From Apilactobacillus kunkeei DSM 12361 = ATCC 700308 (GTDB lineage: Bacteria; Bacillota; Bacilli; Lactobacillales; Lactobacillaceae): 64,000 bases of DNA. Below are positions 51,632 through 59,022 of this stretch, one piece after another. The position numbers were made by a program, and so were the translations under genes. Numbering within the stretch: the first letter of the stretch is position 1; the number at the start of each line of letters is the position of its first letter. The notes under the pieces were generated by a model. That model worked only from the letters and a program-made list of their open reading frames with translations. It did not search any database and was not told where the DNA came from. The stretch covers positions 1 through 64,000 of the forward strand of contig NZ_JXDB01000002.1 in the NCBI RefSeq assembly GCF_001281265.1, in the 5' to 3' direction.

Positions 51632-51904
51632 ATGTTAAAAAAGGTGTTTAATTGGTTTTCATACGGAACCATTGCATATTTGATTCTTATATTATTAGAT
51701 AGCTTTCTAGAAATTATATTTCATTCACATGGTTCATGGGAATCTTTCTTAGGATTTAATATTATTAAGTTAAAAGGATTCTTGAATTTCAATATTAATT
51801 TAGATATCAAAGCTTTATTAATCTTTTTAGTATTCATCTTCGTGTGGACAGTTAGTTATATTATTTATCTATTTGTTGCTAAGAATAAAGAAAAAGTAAA
51901 ATAA
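51632..51904 (+). CDS. small two-helix membrane protein (paralogue of the 48819 gene)
   Basis: 90 residues. Helices GTIAYLILILLDSFLEIIF and LLIFLVFIFVWTVSYIIYLF; the loop between reads HSHGSWESFLGFNIIKLKGF. Shares its plan and spaced residues with the 48819 protein. The ATG follows TTTGGGGGAA. It lies directly behind the folded RNA and terminator, so it may be regulated by that element. Function unknown. Confidence 0.65.
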   Translation: MLKKVFNWFSYGTIAYLILILLDSFLEIIFHSHGSWESFLGFNIIKLKGFLNFNINLDIKALLIFLVFIFVWTVSYIIYLFVAKNKEKVK

Positions 51905-51934
51905 AAAAGAACGACTTTTATAGTCGTTCTTTTT
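51904..51934 (+). terminator. terminator of the GAACGACT family, copy 3
   Basis: AAAAAGAACGACT-TTTAT-AGTCGTTCTTTTTT directly after the stop codon. Confidence 0.88.
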
Positions 51935-51987
51935 TATTTGTATAAATCATTATAGTGATATAATTCAGTTCAAAGGAGATGTTGACT

Positions 51988-52377
51988 ATGGATAAGACAT
52001 ATAACATCATTAAAACTTTCTATCAAAGTTTTAACACAGGCAATACCGATAAGCTCCACTTAATTTTATCAAATGACTGGGTGAATCATCCAAATGACCC
52101 AGGACAGTCGGCTAATATTGATGGGTTTAAGGCAGGAATAAATGAATTTAGAGATGCGTTTGACAGTTTTGAATTGAAAATAATCAAAGTCATTGTTGAC
52201 AACAATGATGTTGCTGTTCATATCCAGATGTCTGGTATTCAAGTAAAAGAATTTGCAGGGATTTCCCCAAAGAATGAATTCGTTATTTTTTATGGTTTTG
52301 ATCGACACTTACTAAATGACTCACACATGAAAATTCTGAAAACTTGGCACTTTGAAGATTTTTCGAATTTGCTTTAA
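51988..52377 (+). CDS. SnoaL-like / NTF2-fold protein (ester cyclase type)
   Basis: 129 residues. The pattern fits the SnoaL-like group: N-terminal helix IIKTFYQSFNTGNTDKLHLI, the WVNHPND motif, GIN-EFRDAF in the second helix, then strands with VAVHIQMSGIQ and KILKTWHFED at the end. Some relatives are hydrolases or cyclases, many are of unknown role. The ATG at 51988 lies nine bases after AAAGGAG; an ATG at 51979 abuts that site. It is alone, closed by a terminator. Confidence 0.75.
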   Translation: MDKTYNIIKTFYQSFNTGNTDKLHLILSNDWVNHPNDPGQSANIDGFKAGINEFRDAFDSFELKIIKVIVDNNDVAVHIQMSGIQVKEFAGISPKNEFVIFYGFDRHLLNDSHMKILKTWHFEDFSNLL

Positions 52378-52408
52378 TCCTTAATTTTGATATTTATATT
52401 ATATGAAG

Positions 52409-52439
52409 AAGACTCCAAATTTATAGTTGGAGTTTTTTC
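52409..52439 (+). terminator. terminator after the SnoaL-like gene
   Basis: ACTCCAA-ATTTATAG-TTGGAGT followed by TTTTTT. Confidence 0.8.
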
Positions 52440-52583
52440 TATATATTTAGTTATTGATTTTTTAATAAAAAATTAATAACTAAACTTATTGTCACCTGAA
52501 ATATTAGACATCCCATATTATTCATGAGCGAGACCAAAAAATGACAAAAAGTATAACTAATAATTTATGGTCAAATGAGGTGC

Positions 52584-52601
52584 AATTGAAATGTGTCAAT
52601 T
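52584..52601. promoter_or_regulatory. inverted repeat upstream of adhesin 2
   Basis: AATTGA-AATGTG-TCAATT in the 230-base leader region (52440-52668) of adhesin 2. It overlaps a possible -35 (TTGAAA). It is a candidate operator for the linked TetR protein, but differs from the dyad before adhesin 1. Confidence 0.35.
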
Positions 52602-52668
52602 TTATTGTATTCTTAAAGTGTAGCTACAACATGAGCATAATGAATTTATATCGGTGGTGATTAATTTG

Positions 52669-55600
52669 ATGTACAATAGGAAAAATATTAAAAAAAATTA
52701 TGATAAAAAAATTTTACGAAAAGTTAAGAAAAATTGGATAATAATGTCTGTCGCTAGTTTTACATTTATCGGGGCAGCCACTATTATTCAATTTACTACA
52801 ATTAATGCGAGTGCTAATGACACTGTTGTTACTCAGGATAATAGTAACCAACAAAAGGAAGCGGGTATTAGCACTCAACAAGAATATGCAGATTATACAA
52901 GGTATATAGATTATCAGGAATCATATAGTAACTTAAGCACAAGTGGTAAGACTTTATCACCACAAAAAGTTGATTCGGTTCATTACATTAGAACTAAAGT
53001 AATGAATTCATCTAATAATTTAATTGGATATTCATCGAATGGAACTAATAATGTGGATATTAGTTTAAGTGATCCTCAAAATGGGTGGAGACCAAAGGAT
53101 GGAAGCGATGGGTCACTTCCAGATGTTGAGTCACCAAGTATTCAAGGATATGGGAATCCAAGTATAAGTAAAGTAAATAGTACATTTACACCAGGAAGCG
53201 GTTTTACAGATACCACAAATAATCCAGATATATCTATAACCAATGGAAATACTGGTCAAAAAAATGCAATTGAGCACGTTAAAGTCTTTTACGATAATCC
53301 TTCTGCACAGTATAGGGTTAAAACACAGTATTCTAACCTTACGAGACAAATTGATTTTGTAGAAAATAGTAACCAAGCGACAAGTGGTACGCATATTTTT
53401 CCTACAAGATATGACAGTATTAGTTGGATAAGAAATATTGTTTTAGATAAAGATGGAAATATCGCTGGATATTCTTCTTCTAATAATACCAATATGGATA
53501 TATCTAAAGATGATTCTAATCAAGGATGGAGATTGCAGCCGGGGTCAGCATCCACCATACCTGATGTTTACTCACCAAACGATAATCTTGAAGAAAAAGG
53601 TTATGCATCTCCTGATTTATCTGTTGTTCATAGCACGTACTCGCCAGAAAACGGATTCACTAACCCTAATAATTCAGTGAATGTTGCAATTTATGATGGT
53701 AAAGATAAGTACGGAAATGTAATTAAGAAAAATGCATATGAATTAGTTACTGTGAAATATGATAATAATAGAACTAGTCAAAAAGATTATAGTAATTTAA
53801 CAAGACAAATTGATTATGTTAACAGAAATGATTTTGTTGACGACGGCACACCATTTCCAGCAGGTTATCATATATATCCAACTAGGAAAGATACAGTAAA
53901 CTATGTAAGAACGAGAGTATACGATGTTAACGGTAAATTGATTGGATATTCATCGACTGATGTAAGTAGCAATGTTGATATTTCACTAAGTGATCCATCT
54001 CAAGGATGGCATGTCGCTTCGAACTCTCCACAAAACAGTATTCCAGATGCCGTTAGTCCAACTATAGATGGATATACAAATCCAAGTTATGAGTCATACT
54101 CTAGTGTTTATAGTCCAATTAATGGGTTTAGTAATCCTTCTAATAAAGCAAATGTTGTAATTAATGGGAATCCGGCAAACACCTATGAATATGTAAAAGT
54201 AGTTTATGGTAGAGACAGTAACATTGTAAAAATTAATTCTAAAACATTAACTAGAAATGTAAAATATGTTGATGAAAATGGAAAAGAAATTTCTCCAATG
54301 ACTACTGAAAAAGTCAACTATAAGAGAGCAGAAGTTTATTCATATGATGGTAAAACTTTATTAGGATATGCCTCTGATTTAAATGGTTCAAAAACACCTG
54401 ATATAAGTACAAAGAGTGATTCCCAAGGATGGATTGCGCAAGATAGTGATTTGAAAAATCATAGTGTAAAAGATTTGACATCATTTGGTTATGTAAATCC
54501 TAATAGAAACGAAATAACTAGTAATTATACCGCAGCTTATGGTTTTTACAATCCTAATAATGATAGCAATATCGACATTTATAATGATAATAATGATGAA
54601 GATATTTTTGTTATCTATAAGCACAAGGTGGATATAGTCACACCGGATAACCCAGGAACACCGGGACAACCAATCAACCCAGATAACCCAAACGGACCAA
54701 AGTGGCCAAATGGCACAGACAAGGATAGCTTGAGTAAGACAGTTAACCAAACCATCAACTATGTGGATGGCAATGGAAAGAGTGTCCATGACGCAAGTCA
54801 TGATCAAGTAACGTTTGGCAGAACTGCGACGGTTGATGAAGTAACTGGCGGAGTAACCTACGGTGACTGGAATAACGCCAGTGGCACCTTTAGTCCAAAG
54901 GTATCTCCAGTAGTACCAGGCTATGTTTTAAGAGACGACAATCAAAAGACAATCCCAGCGGTTACAGTAAACCCAAGCTCAAGTGATAGTAACGAAACGG
55001 TTACTTATGACAAGGTGGGCTCACTAGTACCAGTGGATACCGCAGGTAACCCAATTGACAATGGTAGTCATAACACTAGTTATCCAAATGACCCTAACGA
55101 TGCGGGTAAGGTAACTAACCCAGTCATTCCAAGTATTCCAGGCAAGACCCCGGTAGATAAGGATGGGAATCCATTAACACCCGGTAGTACTTACCCAATT
55201 GATGGAACTAAACCAACAGAAGATACTAAGATAACTTACGTAGACAACAACCAAAAGGCGAAGGTAAGTTACATCGACAGTACAACTGGAAAGACACTAG
55301 AAAGTGTGGACTTGAGTGGTCAACCACAAAGTACTTCTGACTATCGCACTACAGATACAATTAAGAAGTACACAGATCAAGGATACAAACTAGTAAGTGA
55401 TAACTACCCCGCAGGTGGTGTTAAGTTCAATAGTGATAACAAGGAACAAGACTTTACCGTAACCTTGGAACACAAGGTGGACACAGTCACACCGGATAAC
55501 CCAGGAACACCGGGCCAACCAATCAATCCAGATAATCCAAACGGACCAAAGTGGCCAAACGGCACAGACAAGGATAGTTTGAGTAAGACAGTTACTAGAA

Positions 55601-56073
55601 CGATTAATTATGTAGATCAAAATGGCAATAAGATTCATCCTTCTACTACTCAAACAGTAACATTTACACGTTACGCTACGGTTGATGAAGTAACTGGTGA
55701 GGTTGTCTATGGTAATTGGACAAGTAAAGAAAGTTCATGGAAATCATTTAATACTCCATTAGTCTCAGGATATAAATTGGTTGATGGTAAACAATCCATT
55801 ATTAACTCGGTTAATTTAAGCCCAGATAGTATTGATGAAAAAATAGATGTTGTATATAAAAAAGATGAACACAAAAATAATCCTTTAATACCAGGAGGTA
55901 AGAGCAAAATAAATTATCAAAATGGTAACTCATTTAAAAAAGATCATAATAAAAATGATAAAAAGCTTCCTCAAACTGGTGTATCCGACGAGAATAACAT
56001 TCGTATATTAGGACTATTGTTAACAATAGTCTCACTATTCCTTGGTTTGTTTGGGATTAAAAGAAAGAGATAG
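52669..56073 (+). CDS. LPxTG surface adhesin 2 with repeated Mub-like units
   Basis: About 1134 residues. The same N-terminal export signal as adhesin 1 (KKILRKVKKNWIIMSVASF). Then four diverged units of about 130-160 residues, each with an (R)xIDYV/Q opening, a YIRT/YVRT strand, GYSS, a DIS-DS-GW segment and a closing P-I-GY-NP. MucBP-like domains and Pro-rich blocks follow; this part is nearly the same as in adhesin 1. The end is LPQTGVSDENN, a hydrophobic helix and KRKR, the sortase signal. The ATG at 52669 follows GGTGG. Expected to be anchored in the wall and bind mucus or glycans. A TetR gene follows. Confidence 0.9.
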   Translation: MYNRKNIKKNYDKKILRKVKKNWIIMSVASFTFIGAATIIQFTTINASANDTVVTQDNSNQQKEAGISTQQEYADYTRYIDYQESYSNLSTSGKTLSPQKVDSVHYIRTKVMNSSNNLIGYSSNGTNNVDISLSDPQNGWRPKDGSDGSLPDVESPSIQGYGNPSISKVNSTFTPGSGFTDTTNNPDISITNGNTGQKNAIEHVKVFYDNPSAQYRVKTQYSNLTRQIDFVENSNQATSGTHIFPTRYDSISWIRNIVLDKDGNIAGYSSSNNTNMDISKDDSNQGWRLQPGSASTIPDVYSPNDNLEEKGYASPDLSVVHSTYSPENGFTNPNNSVNVAIYDGKDKYGNVIKKNAYELVTVKYDNNRTSQKDYSNLTRQIDYVNRNDFVDDGTPFPAGYHIYPTRKDTVNYVRTRVYDVNGKLIGYSSTDVSSNVDISLSDPSQGWHVASNSPQNSIPDAVSPTIDGYTNPSYESYSSVYSPINGFSNPSNKANVVINGNPANTYEYVKVVYGRDSNIVKINSKTLTRNVKYVDENGKEISPMTTEKVNYKRAEVYSYDGKTLLGYASDLNGSKTPDISTKSDSQGWIAQDSDLKNHSVKDLTSFGYVNPNRNEITSNYTAAYGFYNPNNDSNIDIYNDNNDEDIFVIYKHKVDIVTPDNPGTPGQPINPDNPNGPKWPNGTDKDSLSKTVNQTINYVDGNGKSVHDASHDQVTFGRTATVDEVTGGVTYGDWNNASGTFSPKVSPVVPGYVLRDDNQKTIPAVTVNPSSSDSNETVTYDKVGSLVPVDTAGNPIDNGSHNTSYPNDPNDAGKVTNPVIPSIPGKTPVDKDGNPLTPGSTYPIDGTKPTEDTKITYVDNNQKAKVSYIDSTTGKTLESVDLSGQPQSTSDYRTTDTIKKYTDQGYKLVSDNYPAGGVKFNSDNKEQDFTVTLEHKVDTVTPDNPGTPGQPINPDNPNGPKWPNGTDKDSLSKTVTRTINYVDQNGNKIHPSTTQTVTFTRYATVDEVTGEVVYGNWTSKESSWKSFNTPLVSGYKLVDGKQSIINSVNLSPDSIDEKIDVVYKKDEHKNNPLIPGGKSKINYQNGNSFKKDHNKNDKKLPQTGVSDENNIRILGLLLTIVSLFLGLFGIKRKR
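54904..55721 (+). repeat. 818-bp block shared with adhesin 1
   Basis: Partner of 35766-36583. Inside adhesin 2 a part of the block (the TPDNPGTPGQPINPDNPNG segment and after) occurs a second time at about 54634-54740, so local duplication also took place. Confidence 0.85.
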
Positions 56074-56088
56074 TTGTTAATTATCAAT

Positions 56089-56138
56089 AAAAAATCCGCC
56101 TCATTTGATTTATATCAATCTAATGAGACGGATTTTAT
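56089..56138 (+). terminator. terminator after adhesin 2
   Basis: AAAATCCGCCTCATT and AATGAGACGGATTTTATTTG arms around a loop of about 16 bases (TGATTTATATCAATCT). Confidence 0.8.
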
Positions 56139-56196
56139 TTGTACTTTGTGTATAATTAGTCTTATTATGTACTTATATAGAAAGGTAGATAGTTAT

Positions 56197-56763
56197 ATGG
56201 AAATACACAATAAATCAAAAAAGAAAATAGTGGATACCTTTATAAATATGACAGTAAATAATGACATTAACGATATTGGAATAGACGATATTGTTAAAAA
56301 TAGTGGCGTATCAAGGGGTACTTTTTATAACCATTTTAAAAGTAAAAACGATATAATAGTTTTTATCGAACAATTGATGTGCATGTCTATTGATAATTCA
56401 TTTCAAGATATAGAAGACGATAATCGCAATTATATGGAAATTATGACCGATCGAATATTACCTTTAATTTATGAAAATAGGTCATATACGAATATTCTGT
56501 ATAATTATTATCAACCTGTATTTTTTGATTTTCTTATAAAAAGATACTCGAAATATTTTGTAAAGTATTTTGATGATTATGATGAAAAAATTTTAAATCT
56601 GTCAAAAGACTTTGCTGTACAATTCTTCTTTAGAATGATGCTTAATGCAATGTTATTGTGGATTTCTCAACCAATACCATCTGAACCAGAAGAATTTAAG
56701 TACTCGTTTAAAAAAATTATTAACTCCTCTGTTTCTGACGTTTGTGGAGTATCTATTAAATAA
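56197..56763 (+). CDS. TetR-family regulator paired with adhesin 2
   Basis: 188 residues. Helix-turn-helix IVKNSGVSRGTFYNHFKSKN (about 32-51); the C-terminal domain has FFRMMLNAMLLWISQPIPSE, closely matching FFRMMLNIILLWLSEPFPVY of the other adhesin-linked TetR. The ATG at 56197 follows GAAAGGTAG; the open frame upstream runs through the terminator and is not coding. Likely regulates adhesin 2 or the surface-protein set. Confidence 0.88.
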   Translation: MEIHNKSKKKIVDTFINMTVNNDINDIGIDDIVKNSGVSRGTFYNHFKSKNDIIVFIEQLMCMSIDNSFQDIEDDNRNYMEIMTDRILPLIYENRSYTNILYNYYQPVFFDFLIKRYSKYFVKYFDDYDEKILNLSKDFAVQFFFRMMLNAMLLWISQPIPSEPEEFKYSFKKIINSSVSDVCGVSIK

Positions 56764-56794
56764 AAAAGAACGACTGTTATAGTCGTTCTTTTTT
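56762..56794. terminator. terminator of the GAACGACT family, copy 4
   Basis: AAAAAAGAACGACT-GTTAT-AGTCGTTCTTTTTT between the TetR gene and the convergent MerR gene. Confidence 0.88.
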
Positions 56795-57181
56795 ATTTGT
56801 CTTCATTGTTCTTAATTCATCTTCGACTTTTAACATGTGGGTGTCGAAGTTTTTAATTTTATGTTCTAGATGATCAATAGCTTTTTGCATCTTATCACGT
56901 TTTTCCTCCATGATGCTTTTTTGTTCTACTAGTAGTGCCAATTGTTGATCCTCACTATTTTCAACATTATCAAATAGATTGATATATTGTTTTAAAGTGC
57001 TGATTTCCATTCCGGCGTCTCGCATTTTTTTCGCGAAACTAATTCGTCTAATTGCATGATCATCAAAATCACGTACTCCTGAATCATTTCTATCGACTGC
57101 GGGTATGATATGTTCTTTTTCGTAATATCTAATGGTAGATGCTGGAACATCCGTAATTTTACTGGCTTCTTTAATGTTCAA
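56777..57181 (-). CDS. MerR-family transcriptional regulator
   Basis: 134 residues. The N-terminal winged helix reads IKEASKITDVPASTIRYYEK, then the wing with GVRDFDDHAIRRISFAKKMR, then a long coiled-coil dimerisation helix (about 80-125). There are no Cys metal ligands, so it is probably of the drug- or redox-sensing type. The start is TTG behind GAGGTGATAAATT. It is divergent from the DHA2 efflux gene, with an 18-bp palindrome in a promoter with 19-base spacing, which is the usual arrangement for MerR control. Confidence 0.88.
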   Translation of the reverse strand: MNIKEASKITDVPASTIRYYEKEHIIPAVDRNDSGVRDFDDHAIRRISFAKKMRDAGMEISTLKQYINLFDNVENSEDQQLALLVEQKSIMEEKRDKMQKAIDHLEHKIKNFDTHMLKVEDELRTMKTNKKERL

Positions 57182-57200
57182 AATTTATCACCTCAATGTC

Positions 57201-57231
57201 TTGCCTTAAAGCTGGCTTTAAGTAATATGAT
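57201..57231 (+). promoter_or_regulatory. MerR-type promoter/operator of the efflux gene
   Basis: TTGCCT (57201-57206), 19 bases, TATGAT (57226-57231). The spacer contains most of the perfect dyad CTTAAAGC-TG-GCTTTAAG (57205-57222). Overlong 19-base spacers with a central dyad are the hallmark of promoters that MerR proteins activate by DNA distortion. Confidence 0.75.
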
Positions 57232-57262
57232 TACTTTATCACATTTTTAGGAGGAGACAAGT

Positions 57263-58591
57263 ATGAAGTATAAATTTGGAATTATTCTTCCGATTATTCT
57301 AATTAGTTACTTTTTGATTTTATTAGATAATTCTGTCGTATTTACCAGTACTGTCCAAATCGCGAATAGTTTACATATGACTAGTCAAAGTATTGCATGG
57401 ATTACAAATATCTATGCGTTAGTTTTTGGTAGTCTTTTATTACTAGGTGGCCGTTTGGGTGATTTATATGGTAGAAAGCCGGTGTTTTTAACTGGATTAA
57501 CTATTTTTACTTTATTTTCACTGTTAGTTGGCTTAGCACCAAACGGTTTATTCATCATCGTGATGAGAGCATTTCAGGGAATTGGTTCTGCTATCTTAGC
57601 ACCAACTTCATTGGCATTATTATTGGATACTTATGAAGGCAAAAAACGAGAAAAGGCCATTTCATTCTACGGAGTTACTGCAGGATTGGGTGCCAGTGTA
57701 GGATTAATTATCGGTGGCTTGGTAATTACTTTTTATTCCTGGCGCCTAGGATTTTTGATCAATGTACCTTTGGGAATATTATTGATTGTGCTTACAATTT
57801 TATTTGTGCCTAAATCGAAGACACAATTACACGCTCATTTGGATTATATCGGTTCAATTTTATCGGTATTAGCCATCTTATCATTGGTTAATGCAATTAA
57901 TGGTGCCGGTCATAAAGGACTATTTATTGGTATCTTTATCGCTTTATTGATTATCTTTTTATTCCGTGAGATAAAGATTGATAATCCAATTATGCCAATG
58001 GCAATCTTTAAGGATAAAGAACGTGTTTCAGCGTACATTGCACGTTTCTTTTATATCGGATCAATGTTTTCATTCTTCTTTTTAGTCCCACAAGTATTAC
58101 AAAAGTACTATGGCTTCACGCCGCTACTTTCCGCATTTGGTTTCATGCCAGAAACGATTCCACAATTCTTATTTGGGATGCTTCAATCTAAGCTATCAAA
58201 CAAGTACAAAAATGAAAACTTATTACTTTTTGGAACTATTGTGACATTTATTGGAGTACTAATGTTATTTGGTTTAGATTTAAAACACGGGTACTTAATT
58301 TCAGTGGCATTACCAATGATCATCATCGGAATCGGCCAAGGATTTTCATTTGGTCCATTGACAGTATCAGGAGTTGCCAATACTCCTAAAGAACTAGGAG
58401 GGGCAACTTCCAGTGCAGTTAATGTTTTTCATCAATTAGGTAGTTCAATATTATTATCAGTCGTAGTGACTTTGACGGCGGGTATTACCAATGTGATAAC
58501 TGCTTATCATTATCAAACATTTTTGATGGCAATATTGATGCTTGTTCCACTACTTATGGCGATTAATATTAAACGACTTCATCGAAAATAA
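57263..58591 (+). CDS. DHA2-type MFS efflux transporter (EmrB/QacA-like)
   Basis: 442 residues. Helix 1 has the LDNSVVFTSTVQIA motif (D1, DHA2 type), then motif A GGRLGDLYGRKPVF, motif B MRAFQGIGSAIL, and motif C-like GLGASVGLIIGGLV. About 14 helices are expected, though at 442 residues it is at the short end. Proton-driven export of drugs, dyes or toxic metabolites. A ribosome site, AGGAGGAGACAAGT, precedes the ATG. Likely activated by the divergent MerR protein in response to its substrate. Confidence 0.9.
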   Translation: MKYKFGIILPIILISYFLILLDNSVVFTSTVQIANSLHMTSQSIAWITNIYALVFGSLLLLGGRLGDLYGRKPVFLTGLTIFTLFSLLVGLAPNGLFIIVMRAFQGIGSAILAPTSLALLLDTYEGKKREKAISFYGVTAGLGASVGLIIGGLVITFYSWRLGFLINVPLGILLIVLTILFVPKSKTQLHAHLDYIGSILSVLAILSLVNAINGAGHKGLFIGIFIALLIIFLFREIKIDNPIMPMAIFKDKERVSAYIARFFYIGSMFSFFFLVPQVLQKYYGFTPLLSAFGFMPETIPQFLFGMLQSKLSNKYKNENLLLFGTIVTFIGVLMLFGLDLKHGYLISVALPMIIIGIGQGFSFGPLTVSGVANTPKELGGATSSAVNVFHQLGSSILLSVVVTLTAGITNVITAYHYQTFLMAILMLVPLLMAINIKRLHRK

Positions 58592-58645
58592 ATGTAGCCA
58601 AAGATACATGTATCCATTTATCCATGGAGCCAATATAATTGAAAC

Positions 58646-58679
58646 AAAAAATACTGCTCAATTGGGCAGTATTTTTATT
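58646..58679 (+). terminator. terminator after the efflux gene
   Basis: AAAATACTGC-TCAATTG-GGCAGTATTTTTATTTT. From here to 58950 I see no gene; a short palindrome GATACATGTATC lies before the terminator at 58603-58614. Confidence 0.85.
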
Positions 58680-58950
58680 TTAAATAATTAGATGTTTTTA
58701 TAAAAAAATCTGTGATTTTAATAGACACAATACACACACCACTGCTTTAATACTTTTACATCAGACATTCACCTTTATCTCATTTTTCATCGAACTACTA
58801 CTGTTGAATGAAATTTAAACAAAACTTAAACTGTCCATTTTCTAATCTTTTCTATTTTTGCGATGCCCGTAAGTCAATATTTCAATTGTTTTGATTAAAG
58901 AAATATTATCAAAAGTTAATTAAATGCTGGTATATCAACGGTTTAGCCTC

Positions 58951-58978
58951 TTGATAGAATGCAAAATCTGATTATAAT
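58951..58978 (+). promoter_or_regulatory. promoter of the giant adhesin
   Basis: TTGATA (58951-58956), 16 bases, TATAAT (58973-58978), 45 bases before the start codon. Confidence 0.65.
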
Positions 58979-59022
58979 TTTTCTTGCTGAGAAAATTTAT
59001 TTTTCGACGGGAGGTTAATGAA

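Noticed and set aside
53131-55907. Several minus-strand frames within adhesin 2 and within the 59-64 kb repeat array (for example 54481-54807, 62304-62603)
   Set aside because: They recur with the repeats and have biased, implausible composition; shadows of repetitive coding DNA.
56074-56196. N-terminal extension of the TetR gene behind adhesin 2
   Set aside because: The extension reads through the adhesin terminator hairpin; the ribosome site stands before 56197 and the paralogue lacks such an extension.
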